From: Abiotrophia defectiva ATCC 49176
GTDB lineage: Bacteria > Bacillota > Bacilli > Lactobacillales > Aerococcaceae
Assembly (NCBI RefSeq): GCF_000160075.2
Contig: NZ_KI535340.1
Location: forward strand, 1,451,396 to 1,515,395
Direction of reading: 5' to 3'
DNA length: 64,000 nucleotides
Below, piece by piece: positions 50,979-59,707 of the stretch. The notes under the pieces were generated by a model, which saw only the letters and a list, made by a program, of their open reading frames with translations, was not told the origin of the DNA and did no database searches. A program made the translations under genes and the position numbers. Position 1 is the first letter of the stretch. Every line of letters begins with the position of its first letter.

Positions 50979-51400
50979 TGAACGAATTACAACCAGGAAA
51001 ACACTACAGACACGTTAATTCCGGCAAGGTGGTAATGCCTGTAGGAATAGCCTTAGAAGAGGACACCTTTCGGAAAGTTGTCGTTTATGTTGAGAAAGTC
51101 CCATTAACCGATAATGTTTGGACCAGGCCATTAGACCAGTTTATGGATGGGCGTTTTGAATTGGTGGAAGATGGCAAGGAATTAAGACCGGTTGCCGGCT
51201 TTCCAGAATTTAAGCCAGTGCTAGATCCAGAAAAAATATTGGCTGAAAATGAGGAACTCAAATTACAGGTAAATAGCCTGCGCTATCAAAGGTCCGAGAT
51301 GAAAGATGAACTATGGCAATTGAAAAGTGAAAATAAAATGCTCAACCGACGCATTGATGATTTGAAGTGGAAAGTTGAGACAAGCGAGGTGCCGTTCTGA
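50978..51400 (+). CDS. Phage protein with N-terminal beta domain and coiled coil
   Basis: A 140-residue protein. Seen: PGKHYRHVNSGKVVMPVGIALEEDTFRKVVVYVEK (DUF1653-like look) and a C-terminal coiled coil (about 90-135). ATG 50978 overlaps the YopX stop (TGATG). Family not certain. Confidence 0.65.
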   Translation: MNELQPGKHYRHVNSGKVVMPVGIALEEDTFRKVVVYVEKVPLTDNVWTRPLDQFMDGRFELVEDGKELRPVAGFPEFKPVLDPEKILAENEELKLQVNSLRYQRSEMKDELWQLKSENKMLNRRIDDLKWKVETSEVPF

Positions 51401-51741
51401 TGAATAAAAAACGCATCAAACAACTCATCAAGAAAACACCTGCTTATGATTACCAGAATCAAGTATTAAGAAAGCATGGCGAATTCATCCATCAGTATTG
51501 TGCTGACCGTATGGAACAAGCCTTGTACAACTACCTAGGAGCCACGATGATGGTGCTTCGTGATAAGTACGGTTTCGGCCGGCAAAGGTTAGAGAACACG
51601 ATGAGGGACATAACTGTCCAAGTGGGCCACATCACATCCAAGCATGCTACTGCTGAGGATATGATAGCCCTTATCGAGAGCGAGACAGGTTTTAATTTAC
51701 CTGCTTTCGTTGCCAAAATGTATGAGGAGAACAAGCGATGA
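51400..51741 (+). CDS. Phage protein, unknown, helical
   Basis: A 113-residue basic, largely helical protein (KKRIKQLIKKTPAYDYQNQVL...LRDKYGFGRQRLENTMRDITVQVGH). Overlaps its neighbours by one and four bases. The pattern resembles small phage proteins often called hypothetical in lactococcal and streptococcal phages; no function known. Confidence 0.68.
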   Translation: MNKKRIKQLIKKTPAYDYQNQVLRKHGEFIHQYCADRMEQALYNYLGATMMVLRDKYGFGRQRLENTMRDITVQVGHITSKHATAEDMIALIESETGFNLPAFVAKMYEENKR

Positions 51742-51962
51742 AACTATATACCATTTTGTACAGTGATCGTTACGAAACAGGTGCAGATATGCCATCTGTA
51801 GACGGTCAAGCATTTAAGACTAAGAGTGAAGCCAATTCTCATTTAATGAATAATAACTTCAAGTATCATCATGGCTATTTCTATCCTTACTACAAGCGGA
51901 AGGCGAGAAAAGAAACAATGGCAAAAATCATTGAATTGGAGTTAGGGGACGAAACATGTTAG
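51738..51962 (+). CDS. Phage protein, unknown
   Basis: A 74-residue protein rich in Tyr and His (YTILYSDRYETGADM, YHHGYFYPYYKRKARKE). Starts within ATGA overlap, ends seven bases inside the next gene. Not recognised. Confidence 0.62.
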   Translation: MKLYTILYSDRYETGADMPSVDGQAFKTKSEANSHLMNNNFKYHHGYFYPYYKRKARKETMAKIIELELGDETC

Positions 51963-52189
51963 ATGTATTTTTAATCGCCACAATCGTGGCACTCATTCTA
52001 TTGGCTGCGGTCGGCTTAGACCGTATCGTGTGCCATGTGATCAGACGCAAGCAAGACCGAGATAAGATTGAACGTAGCATTGCTATCTTAGGTCAGACAA
52101 GTACTGACCTGGCGGAAGGTATGATTGAGCTTCTGGAACGTGTGGAAGCCCTCGAAAATAAATCAGAACAAGGAGACAATCAACAATGA
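51956..52189 (+). CDS. Small single-span membrane protein
   Basis: A 77-residue protein with one N-terminal membrane helix (VFLIATIVALILLAAVGL), a basic patch (RRKQDRDK) and a helical tail. Overlaps the broken mazG start by four bases. Unknown role. Confidence 0.62.
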   Translation: MLDVFLIATIVALILLAAVGLDRIVCHVIRRKQDRDKIERSIAILGQTSTDLAEGMIELLERVEALENKSEQGDNQQ

Positions 52190-52495
52190 ACAACAAAACA
52201 TTAGATGAACTAGTACCATTGGTTAACGACTGGTTCCAAGACCGCAACCTAGCCTTTTGGTGATGGCTTAGGTCAGTTGCAGAAACTGCATGAAGAGGTT
52301 TACGAGCTGGCTGAAGCTCGCATCGTCAACGACTTCGGTGCTGAGGTGGATGCGATTGGTGATATTACCGTCGTGCTAATCGGCTACTGCTTACAACGTG
52401 GTCTGACATTAGAGCAATGTCTGGAATCAGCCTACAATGAAATCAAGGAACGTACAGGTAAGGTAGTCAACGGTGTATTCGTCAAGGATAACTAA
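52186..52495 (+). pseudogene. MazG-like NTP pyrophosphohydrolase, frameshifted
   Basis: Starts as MNNKTLDELVPLVNDWFQDR and then reaches TGA after NLAFW. In the +1 frame the protein continues as GDGLGQLQKLHEEVYELAEARIVNDFGAEVDAIGDITVVLIGY, the MazG core with its EExxE Mg2+ ligands. One extra T in the TTTT run at about 52255-52258 explains it (GCC TTT TGG TGA instead of GCC TTT GGT GAT). Either a recent one-base insertion has inactivated the gene, or the sequence has an error, or the ribosome shifts +1 at TTT-T. Known role of the family: clearing abnormal or excess dNTPs. Confidence 0.82.
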
Positions 52496-52507
52496 AATTT
52501 GCTAGAA

Positions 52508-52567
52508 TCTAGGAGTTTTAAGATTGAAGTAATATAAATACTTGCCTTTGGCTTAAAACGCCTTAGA
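52508..52567. repeat. Inverted repeat before the glutaredoxin gene
   Basis: TCTAGGAGTTTTAAG (52508-52522) pairs with CTTAAAACGCCTTAGA (52552-52567), one mismatch and one bulge, 29-base loop. No T tract follows, so it is not a plain terminator. It fills most of the 106-base gap between mazG and the glutaredoxin gene and may be an mRNA structure or operator. Confidence 0.6.
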
Positions 52568-52601
52568 ATTGAATTATTTGAGTTTTTGAGAGGTGTAAAT
52601 T

Positions 52602-52850
52602 ATGGAAAAGAATATTACAGTCTATGGTAAGCCAAATTGTCCGCATTGCGAGTTAACGAAAGCTTACCTCAAAGCAAAAGACATCCAGTTCAACTACATC
52701 GATGTGACAGTGGATGCTGCTGCTTTGAATTCGATTCAAGAGCATGGCTACCAACAGTTACCTGTGGTATCTATCAATGACTTCGAATCTGCTTGGTCCG
52801 GACATAGCGTGCCTGCGTTAGTTCGGCTAGCGATGTGGGATGGTGAGTGA
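52602..52850 (+). CDS. Glutaredoxin-like NrdH redoxin
   Basis: An 82-residue thioredoxin-fold protein. Seen: YGKPNCPHCELTKAYLKAK with a CPHC active site, YQQLPVVSINDFESAWSGHSVPALV with the cis-Pro loop and the W-SG-x typical of NrdH. It could supply electrons to ribonucleotide reductase; with MazG this makes a small nucleotide-metabolism cluster. AGAGGTGTAA precedes ATG. Confidence 0.88.
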   Translation: MEKNITVYGKPNCPHCELTKAYLKAKDIQFNYIDVTVDAAALNSIQEHGYQQLPVVSINDFESAWSGHSVPALVRLAMWDGE

Positions 52851-52852
52851 GG

Positions 52853-53137
52853 ATGAAGAAGAAGGAGATTTATTTGGGCGGTGAGTTAGTTTATACGAGT
52901 GACGACACACCCGATACTGACCCTGTCCAACCTAACCACTACCGCCAAGGCAAGACAGACTTGTTTGAAACTTGGTATCTAACCTATCCGTTTAACGAGT
53001 TCCGAGCGATTATGAAGTCTCATATCGCCAAGTATCTCCACCGTTACCAAGACAAGAACGGAACAGAGGACCTGGACAAAGCGTCTTATTGTATTAAACG
53101 CCTACGTGAGTACGAGGAGCGTGAAGCAAATGTCTAA
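52853..53137 (+). CDS. DUF3310 family phage protein
   Basis: A 94-residue protein. Seen: DPVQPNHYRQGKTDLFETWY and HIAKYLHRYQDKNGTEDLDKASYCIKRLREYE, the DUF3310 hallmark found in many phages, sometimes fused to nucleotide kinases. Function not established. Start ATG 52853 after GTGAGTGAGG. Confidence 0.85.
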   Translation: MKKKEIYLGGELVYTSDDTPDTDPVQPNHYRQGKTDLFETWYLTYPFNEFRAIMKSHIAKYLHRYQDKNGTEDLDKASYCIKRLREYEEREANV

Positions 53138-53336
53138 GCCTTCCGAGTTAGAGTTAAGAGTCAGAGAAGAGCAGCGCGCCTTTCTCAAGACCAAAGCCAC
53201 TCAGTACCGCAAGTTAGCTATCTCGCACATGTATACCAACGTGCCACGATACAATCAGCTTATTCGTGAGGCTAGGAAGTTTGACCTGTGCGCTGAGTTG
53301 ATTTGTCAGACAGTCAGTGAGGAGGAAAGTGAATGA
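53130..53336 (+). CDS. Small phage protein, unknown
   Basis: A 68-residue charged helical protein (KPSELELRVREEQRAFLKTKATQYRKLA). ATG 53130 after GGAGCGTGAAG; overlaps both neighbours. Not recognised. Confidence 0.62.
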   Translation: MSKPSELELRVREEQRAFLKTKATQYRKLAISHMYTNVPRYNQLIREARKFDLCAELICQTVSEEESE

Positions 53337-53509
53337 TTTGGATCATCGTAATTATCCAAACGATTGCTATCGTGAGGTTGTGGATAGTAGTTGATTACTT
53401 GATTGAGTGGATAGGAAAATTAGGAGACGACCTATTGGAGCTTGATAAACTCCAACAACAAATCATCGATAGCAACAAACAACGAATCGAGGCTCTTGAG
53501 CATCGATGA
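53333..53509 (+). CDS. Small membrane-anchored coiled-coil protein
   Basis: A 58-residue open frame: hydrophobic N-terminus (MIWIIVIIQTIAIVRLWIVV), then a helix with LDKLQQQIIDSNKQRIEALEHR. GAGGAGGAAAGTGA precedes ATG, and the four-base ATGA overlap with the previous gene supports it. Confidence 0.6.
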   Translation: MIWIIVIIQTIAIVRLWIVVDYLIEWIGKLGDDLLELDKLQQQIIDSNKQRIEALEHR

Positions 53510-53533
53510 CTTTAGCACACTAGAAGAAAGAAG

Positions 53534-53995
53534 GTGAGTAGCATTAAGTTCGAATGGTTAAGAGATTACATAGAGCGTGAGGAACGTATCACTTATCTCA
53601 AGTGGAACCTGGCCAAGTCAAAAGCTGAATTGGCTAGATGGGTCGAGGGGGATTTGCAAAATGTACGATTGACCCAGGGCTCACTTTCTGCGAATTTGGA
53701 AAATAACATTATCCTTTTAGCAAAAGAGCTCGACACTCTTTATGCTGAACAGGACGAACTCAACTCACTGATTCAAACGTTCAAGGGCGTTGACCAACAG
53801 ATTGTGCGGCTCAAGTATATCGAGGGACTATCATTGGAAGCTATCGCTGAGACACTAGGCTACTCCGAGTCACACATACAGAAGAGACATGCAGAGATAC
53901 GCAAAAATGTTTGTTTTATATCTGAATACATGGCTAACATCCATAAGTACCACAATGAGCTAGAAACCATCTACAAGGATACCTCAATAGAGTAG
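53534..53995 (+). CDS. RinA/ArpU-like late gene regulator
   Basis: A 153-residue protein. Seen: coiled-coil N-terminal part (about 1-85) and a C-terminal sigma-70 region 4-like HTH (DQQIVRLKYIEGLSLEAIAETLGYSESHIQKRHAEIRKNV). Proteins of this type stand before HNH-terminase genes in Firmicutes phages and switch on packaging and structural genes. GTG start at 53534. Confidence 0.8.
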   Translation: MSSIKFEWLRDYIEREERITYLKWNLAKSKAELARWVEGDLQNVRLTQGSLSANLENNIILLAKELDTLYAEQDELNSLIQTFKGVDQQIVRLKYIEGLSLEAIAETLGYSESHIQKRHAEIRKNVCFISEYMANIHKYHNELETIYKDTSIE

Positions 53996-54077
53996 TTGCA
54001 CAAAAGTTGCACTATTTCAGTGCATGGTTCCATTGAATCTTATGAGGTATGATGGTAATGTCAAAAGATTACACAAG

Positions 54078-54107
54078 AAGCTACTGGCCTATGCTAGTGG
54101 CTTTTTA
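54078..54107 (+). terminator. Terminator before the HNH gene
   Basis: AAGCTACTGGC / GCTAGTGGCTT around CTAT, then T residues. It separates middle from late genes. Confidence 0.82.
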
Positions 54108-54124
54108 CTTTAGGTGGTGAGGTT

Positions 54125-54454
54125 ATGGGACATGACTTAGATCAGCTAATTCATCTAGCACGCAAGCAAGACATGGAGACAGAGTTCAACAGTCGGACAA
54201 AGCGCAACCAGTTCTATTGGTCAAGCGAATGGAGGAAGCTGAAGCACTCAGTCCTTAAGCGTGACCATCACGAGTGTCAGCTGTGCAAGCGTGAGGGTAG
54301 ACTCACACTTGATAACCTAATGGTTCATCACATCAAACCACTAGAGTACTATCCATTGCTTCGACTCGATGCGGACAACCTGGTGACTCTGTGTAAAAAC
54401 TGTCATAACAAGGTGCATGGACTGGTATCCCAGTACAGTGACGAGTGGTGGTAA
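54125..54454 (+). CDS. HNH endonuclease
   Basis: A 109-residue HNH nuclease. Seen: CQLCKREGRLTLDNLMVHHIKPLEYYPLLRLDADNLVTLCKNCHNKVHG, with two CxxC zinc pairs and the HH-N-H catalytic set. In HK97-like and many Firmicutes phages the HNH protein beside the terminase is needed for specific cutting at cos, which supports cos-type packaging here. Confidence 0.93.
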   Translation: MGHDLDQLIHLARKQDMETEFNSRTKRNQFYWSSEWRKLKHSVLKRDHHECQLCKREGRLTLDNLMVHHIKPLEYYPLLRLDADNLVTLCKNCHNKVHGLVSQYSDEWW

Positions 54455-54591
54455 GTTGTGAAAATCTAATGAAAATTTAATTTTTGACCCCCTCAAAAGA
54501 TTTTTGAATTTTTAGAAAGCTCTTTCAGCGGGCGTCCAGTCGACTCCGGCAAAAATTAACTCATTTTTACAAAAGAAGGGAGGGAAGACGC
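54455..54591. other. Candidate cos/pac region between HNH and terS
   Basis: A 137-base gap without a gene, AT-rich with a GC-rich island at about 54528-54550 containing the palindrome AGTCGACT (54538-54545). Cos sites in related phages lie in this gap. Exact cut sites cannot be seen. Confidence 0.4.
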
Positions 54592-54906
54592 GTGAATGCT
54601 ATTCCTCGTACTAAGATAGAGAAATATTGGTTAGACCAGTTTGATGCTAACGATATCCAGGCACAATTGTTGGTACAACGCTATTCTTTGTTTATCAAGA
54701 ACCAACGTTCGCTTCAAACAGAAATCAACAAGCAAGGTGTTCAAATTGTGGTCAAGAATGGTAGCCAAACATTCAACAAACCTAACCCTCTCTTGAAAGA
54801 ATTGCGTGACCTGGAAAAGGAAATTGCAAAAATGGAGAAAGAATTAGGTAAGCGTGCGGAGGCAACCGCAAAGGCAAAACCTAAGGCGCGACAGGGGCTG
54901 GTCTAG
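54592..54906 (+). CDS. terS: Terminase small subunit
   Basis: A 104-residue protein of the P27-type terminase small subunit group. Seen: WLDQFDANDIQAQLLVQRYSLF, and the QTFNKPNPLLKELRDLEKEIAKMEKELG helix, with a basic C-terminus. Start is GTG 54592 with GGGAGGG upstream. Binds the packaging site and feeds DNA to TerL, whose gene follows directly. Confidence 0.85.
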   Translation: MNAIPRTKIEKYWLDQFDANDIQAQLLVQRYSLFIKNQRSLQTEINKQGVQIVVKNGSQTFNKPNPLLKELRDLEKEIAKMEKELGKRAEATAKAKPKARQGLV

Positions 54907-56559
54907 ATGCTTCGTCAGCAATATGTTGATGCGTATATTAGAGAAATAGAGTCCTGCCGATATGTCGTAAACGAACATCGACTCTTGGAAGTCCGATGGA
55001 TGGAAGAGGTCGTACTTAAGTTAAAGGGTGCTTACTACGATGAGGAGCAGATAGAGAACTGCATCAAGTTCGCAGAGAAGTATTTCTTCAAACTTGACCT
55101 ATTCCAAAAATATCTCATTGCCAATGTCTTCCTCTTCTATGCTGACGGGGAAGTCGTTTTCGATGAGTTCTTCATTACCATGGCTCGTGGTAATGGTAAG
55201 AACGGGTTCATCAGTGTAATGGCCAACTACTTCATTAGCCCACTGCATGGCATCCAAGAGTACAACGTGGCTATCACTGCCAACAGTGAGAACCAAGCCA
55301 TGACATCCTTCAAAGAAGTGCACAACATGCTGAAGCGCAACCCTGACCTTACGGACAGTGGTTACTTCAAGAATGGTACTTCTAAGATTATTGGCTTGGA
55401 CACTCAAAGTGAGTTCGTCTATCGGGCCAACAACGCTGCCACTCAAGACTCGTTCCGAGACGGTTGCTTGTTCTTTGACGAGATCCACCAGTTTGAAGAT
55501 TATAGCGTGATTGATGTTCAGACTTCTGGTCTTGGTAAGCGTAAGAACTCAAGAACCTTCTACATTGGTACTAATGGTTTTGTTCGTGACTCTGTCTATG
55601 ATGACATGTGCTCACGAGCCAGAGACATTGTAGAGTCGGAAGAATTGATAGACCACATGTTTCCTTTCGTGTGTACGCTCGATTCTCCTGATGAAGTCGA
55701 AGACGAGAACATGTGGCAGAAAGCTAATCCGATGTTCCATGGTAATATGAGTGATTATGCAAAGACACTGTTTACTAAGACACAGCGTCAATGGCAGAAA
55801 CTCAAGCTTGGTATTGGTGACAAGGCTAGATGGCTAACTAAGAAGATGAACGTGCTAGGCATCAAGCAGTCTAGTAACGTGGCCACGCAAGAAGAGATTA
55901 TCAAGGCAGCGCGTCCTTACGGATCACACGAAGGGCACAAGTGTATTGGTAGTGTCGACTTATCCAGTGTTAAGGACTTTACGGCCGTTGGCTTACTTTA
56001 CTTGGATGATGACGAGAACTACAACTGGTACACTCATACCTTCGTGCTTAAAGAGTTCTTGGACAGTGAAGCCTTGGCTGCACCAATTGATGAATGGGAG
56101 AAGCAAGGACTGCTGACCATTGTAGATGGGCCACTCATCACAGAGACGATTGTTGCTGACTGGTTCGATGAACAATCTTCTCTATTCGACTTTGACACTA
56201 TCGTTATTGATAGTTACAGGGCTAGTGTCCTGCGTCCTGTGTTAGAAGATAGAGGGTTTGAGGTTGAGGTCATCAGACGCTCGCCTGGTGTACAAGCGAT
56301 GATAGGCACATTGCTAGAGTCGCTATTCGCCAATGAGCAAATTATCTTTGGTGACCCAACAATGATGCGTTGGTACACGTTCAATGTTGTGGTTAAGCGT
56401 GATAAAGACGGTAACCCACGATACGAAAAGAAAGAACCTATCAAGCGTAAGACTGACGGGTTCATGGCGTTCATACATGCTTTGTATGTGTTCAACGAAA
56501 ACATCACAGAGTATCAGCAACCACAAGAGTTCCTGTTCTCTGATTTTTATAGTGGATAA
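54907..56559 (+). CDS. terL: Terminase large subunit
   Basis: A 550-residue packaging ATPase and nuclease. Seen: VFDEFFITMARGNGKNGFISVMANYF (Walker A-type), AITANSENQAMTSFKEV, CLFFDEIHQFE (Walker B with catalytic Glu), TFYIGTNGF (coupling motif), and nuclease motifs GSVDLSSVKDFTAVGLLY and TIVIDSYRA. HK97-type family. Confidence 0.95.
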   Translation: MLRQQYVDAYIREIESCRYVVNEHRLLEVRWMEEVVLKLKGAYYDEEQIENCIKFAEKYFFKLDLFQKYLIANVFLFYADGEVVFDEFFITMARGNGKNGFISVMANYFISPLHGIQEYNVAITANSENQAMTSFKEVHNMLKRNPDLTDSGYFKNGTSKIIGLDTQSEFVYRANNAATQDSFRDGCLFFDEIHQFEDYSVIDVQTSGLGKRKNSRTFYIGTNGFVRDSVYDDMCSRARDIVESEELIDHMFPFVCTLDSPDEVEDENMWQKANPMFHGNMSDYAKTLFTKTQRQWQKLKLGIGDKARWLTKKMNVLGIKQSSNVATQEEIIKAARPYGSHEGHKCIGSVDLSSVKDFTAVGLLYLDDDENYNWYTHTFVLKEFLDSEALAAPIDEWEKQGLLTIVDGPLITETIVADWFDEQSSLFDFDTIVIDSYRASVLRPVLEDRGFEVEVIRRSPGVQAMIGTLLESLFANEQIIFGDPTMMRWYTFNVVVKRDKDGNPRYEKKEPIKRKTDGFMAFIHALYVFNENITEYQQPQEFLFSDFYSG

Positions 56560-56601
56560 ATTTTTGACCTGTCATAAGTCGTAAAAAGGGGCGGAAAAGG
56601 G

Positions 56602-57753
56602 GTGACAATTATTGGGCTATTAGATTGGATTCTTAGACGCAATCAAGACTTTGATATCTTGGACTGGGACGAGCTTAAGTCTGTATACAAGACAACTCAC
56701 TTGAAGCAATCGGCTGTTGACATTGTTATCGGCAAGATCATCACGATGAGTTCACTTGTACAGTTTAGGTCGAAGGATGAAACCTTAAACCGAAAGCTGA
56801 ATGTAAAACCTAACCCAAACCAAAACGCACAAGAGTTCAGAGCAGAGTTGATTAAGCGGCTGCTTTGCGACGGAGAGTGTTTGGTGGTTAAGCTAGGCAA
56901 CGACTTATTCATTGCTGACGGGTGGGTAGCAGATGGTTCTGTGACCAAAGAAAGAACCTACAAGCAAGTGTCTGTAGGGCAGTTGAGCCTGACCAAAGAG
57001 TTCACTTCTTCTGAGGTCTTCCACTTCAAGTATCACAACGATAAGCTGAATCAGTATCTCAAAAACCTAGATGAGTCATACGCTAAGTTATTCCAACGTA
57101 TGATTGAGGTCCACATGAGAGAGCAGCAGATTCGGGTCTACGCTAATTTCAAGGGTATGAAATCAAAATCAAACCTGAATGATGATGCGAAGAAAAACGT
57201 TGATGTCTTTACAAAGTTCTTAGCAGGGATGAAACGAGAGTTGGAACAATCTTCAGTTGCTGTGGTTCCTCGACAAGGGGATGACTACGATATTGAAGAA
57301 AAATCTCAAAACCACCTTGGGCGGAACGTTGAAGAGGTCGGAGTCATTGAGAACATGTACATCGCTCAAGTGGCCAAGGCACTGCAAGTGCCAACGCCAA
57401 TGTTTAGTGGTGACCTGGCGGATGTCAGTCAGCATAGCGAGAACATGGTTCGTTGGTGTATCAAACCTTTGATGACTTTGATTGCGACTGAGATTAACGC
57501 AAAATTCTTTACTGAGTCAGACTTGAGCAAGGGCAAAGGTGTGAAGGTCAACTTGATAGAGGTCCTTTACAGTTCTGAACTTCAAATGGCGTCTCACGTA
57601 GAGAAGATGATAGGGTCTGGAGTGTGGACTATCGATGATGCCTTGGAGATTCAAGGCAAGCCACGAGAGAACACAATTGTCACAACTCGTCGATATCTGA
57701 CGAAGAATATTGCACCACTTGATGAAAGCACTGGCGCACCGATTAACGGTTAG
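56602..57753 (+). CDS. Portal protein (HK97 family)
   Basis: A 383-residue portal, the dodecameric gate of the head. Seen: the wing/stem order of the HK97 family with LKQSAVDIVIGKIITM, a helical FKGMKSKSNLNDDAKKNVDVFTKFL, IENMYIAQVAKALQVPTPMFSGDLADVSQHSENMVRWCIKPLM, ending in a normal family tail. Start is GTG 56602, 42 bases after terL. Confidence 0.92.
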   Translation: MTIIGLLDWILRRNQDFDILDWDELKSVYKTTHLKQSAVDIVIGKIITMSSLVQFRSKDETLNRKLNVKPNPNQNAQEFRAELIKRLLCDGECLVVKLGNDLFIADGWVADGSVTKERTYKQVSVGQLSLTKEFTSSEVFHFKYHNDKLNQYLKNLDESYAKLFQRMIEVHMREQQIRVYANFKGMKSKSNLNDDAKKNVDVFTKFLAGMKRELEQSSVAVVPRQGDDYDIEEKSQNHLGRNVEEVGVIENMYIAQVAKALQVPTPMFSGDLADVSQHSENMVRWCIKPLMTLIATEINAKFFTESDLSKGKGVKVNLIEVLYSSELQMASHVEKMIGSGVWTIDDALEIQGKPRENTIVTTRRYLTKNIAPLDESTGAPING

Positions 57754-57792
57754 CTAGGGCTATTTTTGTGGTCTTAGGAAAGGAGGAAGAGG

Positions 57793-58545
57793 ATGTCAAA
57801 ACTTAAAAACGTACCGTTTGAGTTCAAGAATGAAGCAACCGAAACAGGACATATCCTGACTTTGAGTGGGGCCGTACGGAAGAGATACTGGACAGATGAT
57901 GATGCTGTCAGTGCAAAGCTAGTACGTGACTCTTTGGAAGGTGTAGATAAGCCAATCTTAATCAAGCTTAACTCTCCAGGTGGAGATGTGTTTGAGGGGA
58001 TTGAGATTTACAACTATCTCAAGAACCACAATCAAAGCGTCACAGTTGAGATTACTGGTGTGGCTGCTTCCGCTGCTTCCATCATTGCCATGGGGGCGGA
58101 CAAAATCATCATGAACACTGGTACAACACTCATGATTCATGAAGCATCTAGTTTTGCTTTCGGTAACAAGACCGACATTCAGAAGGTGCTGAACGCCCTG
58201 GAAACGATTGATGCTTCTTTAGTTGCAATCTATGCAGAGCGCACTGGCATTGACACTGATGAAATCAAAGACTTGTTGAATGCAGAAACGTGGTTAACTG
58301 CGGAAGAAGCTGTCGACAAAGGCTTTGCCGATGAAGTGAAAGCCAAGTCGAAAGAGGAACAAGAGAGCGAAACGGAAGAAGAGAAAGTAGAAAATTCTAT
58401 CAATATCAACGTTGACGCCAAATTGATTTCTGGTCGCTTAGATGATCTGGAAAAGATGATTAAAAATGTCATCCAAAACAAACAGGATGAGGAACCTGTC
58501 GCAAAACCTCGAAACTTAATGTCTAAACTTAGAGGAGGACTATAA
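57793..58545 (+). CDS. ClpP-like prohead protease
   Basis: A 250-residue serine protease of the ClpP/S14 phage group. Seen: PILIKLNSPGGDVFEGIEIYNYL, VEITGVAASAASIIAMGADKIIM with the catalytic Ser, TLMIHEASSFAFGN with the catalytic His, and a C-terminal coiled part (about 195-250) likely acting as scaffold. It matures the capsid protein encoded next. Five bases to the capsid gene. Confidence 0.92.
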   Translation: MSKLKNVPFEFKNEATETGHILTLSGAVRKRYWTDDDAVSAKLVRDSLEGVDKPILIKLNSPGGDVFEGIEIYNYLKNHNQSVTVEITGVAASAASIIAMGADKIIMNTGTTLMIHEASSFAFGNKTDIQKVLNALETIDASLVAIYAERTGIDTDEIKDLLNAETWLTAEEAVDKGFADEVKAKSKEEQESETEEEKVENSININVDAKLISGRLDDLEKMIKNVIQNKQDEEPVAKPRNLMSKLRGGL

Positions 58546-58549
58546 CTTT

Positions 58550-59707
58550 ATGGAAAAATTTAATTTAACACCTGAACAAATCAAGGATAAGTTACGCGCA
58601 TCATTGAAAGACTCTGATGCTACTTTAGAAAACCAAGTGGACGCAATCGTGGAGAACATGTTCTCAATCGCTGAGAGCAGCGCAAAACAAGTGAAAGCAG
58701 AGTATGCTGAGCTTGGCCACGTACAAGACGAAGCTATCTTAGCAGCTCGTGGTATCCATGTGTTGACCGCTGAAGAAACTAAGTTCTATAACGAAGCTTC
58801 TAAGAGCGGTGGCTTCAATTCAAACACTATCTTGCCTGAAACAATCATCGAGCGTGTGTTTGATGACTTACAAAAAGAACACCCATTACTTAAGTTAATC
58901 AACTTTGGCTTAGGTGTGGCGAAAGAGAAAATCATCCGTTCTCGTCGCAAAGGTAAAGCAGTTTGGGGCAAGCTCCACAAGGATATCGAAGGGCAATTAG
59001 ATGCTGACTTCGGTGCAGAAGAAATCACTCAACTTAAGTTGACTGCTTTCATGCTTATCTCTAACGACACCTTAGAACTTGGTGCTCGATGGATTGACCG
59101 TTACGTTCGTCTCTGCTTGTCTGAAGCTATCTCTGAAGCTTGGGAAGAAGCAATTATCGACGGTGACGGTAAAGACAAACCACTTGGTTTGATGCGTAAA
59201 ACTTCTGGCGATACTGGCGGTGTGTTCCCTGCCAAAGAGAAGAAAGGTGACTTAACCTTCAAAGACCCTGCAACTATCATCAAAGAGTTCGCTGCATTGA
59301 TGAAAGGTTTGTCAACTTACAAACGTTACATTGGTTCAGATGACACTACCGGTTCTGATGAAGTCCGGAAAGTGGACGGTAAAGTTCATTTAATCGTGAA
59401 CCCTTCCGACTACTACGACATCGTGGCACGCGCTACTGTTCAAAATGTCAATGGGGCTTACGTAACGAACTTACCATTCATCCCTGCTGATCACATCATC
59501 GAATCAATCTTCGTACCAAAAGGTAAGTTGATTGCGTATGTTGAAGGTGAGTACAACGCTGATGTTGCGATGAAAGACAGCATCCGCAAATCAGAAGACC
59601 GCTTCATCATGGAAGACGCTACAGTCTACGTTACTAAGTTGTTAGGTCATGGCCGACCAACTAACGCAGACGCAGCGCACGTTTACGACATCAAGATTCC
59701 CAGCTAA
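58550..59707 (+). CDS. Major capsid protein (HK97 fold)
   Basis: A 385-residue capsid protein. Seen: helical N-terminal delta/scaffold part (about 1-95), then the HK97 core with LPETIIERVFDDLQKEHPLLKLINF, ITQLKLTAFMLISNDTLELGARWIDRYVRLCLSEAISEAWEEAIIDGDG and VHLIVNPSDYYDIV. High-expression codon use. The zero-frame product ends ...DIKIPS at TAA 59705-59707. A +1 slip on CCC-A (59699-59702) would add 19 residues; see the extension entry. Confidence 0.94.
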   Translation: MEKFNLTPEQIKDKLRASLKDSDATLENQVDAIVENMFSIAESSAKQVKAEYAELGHVQDEAILAARGIHVLTAEETKFYNEASKSGGFNSNTILPETIIERVFDDLQKEHPLLKLINFGLGVAKEKIIRSRRKGKAVWGKLHKDIEGQLDADFGAEEITQLKLTAFMLISNDTLELGARWIDRYVRLCLSEAISEAWEEAIIDGDGKDKPLGLMRKTSGDTGGVFPAKEKKGDLTFKDPATIIKEFAALMKGLSTYKRYIGSDDTTGSDEVRKVDGKVHLIVNPSDYYDIVARATVQNVNGAYVTNLPFIPADHIIESIFVPKGKLIAYVEGEYNADVAMKDSIRKSEDRFIMEDATVYVTKLLGHGRPTNADAAHVYDIKIPS

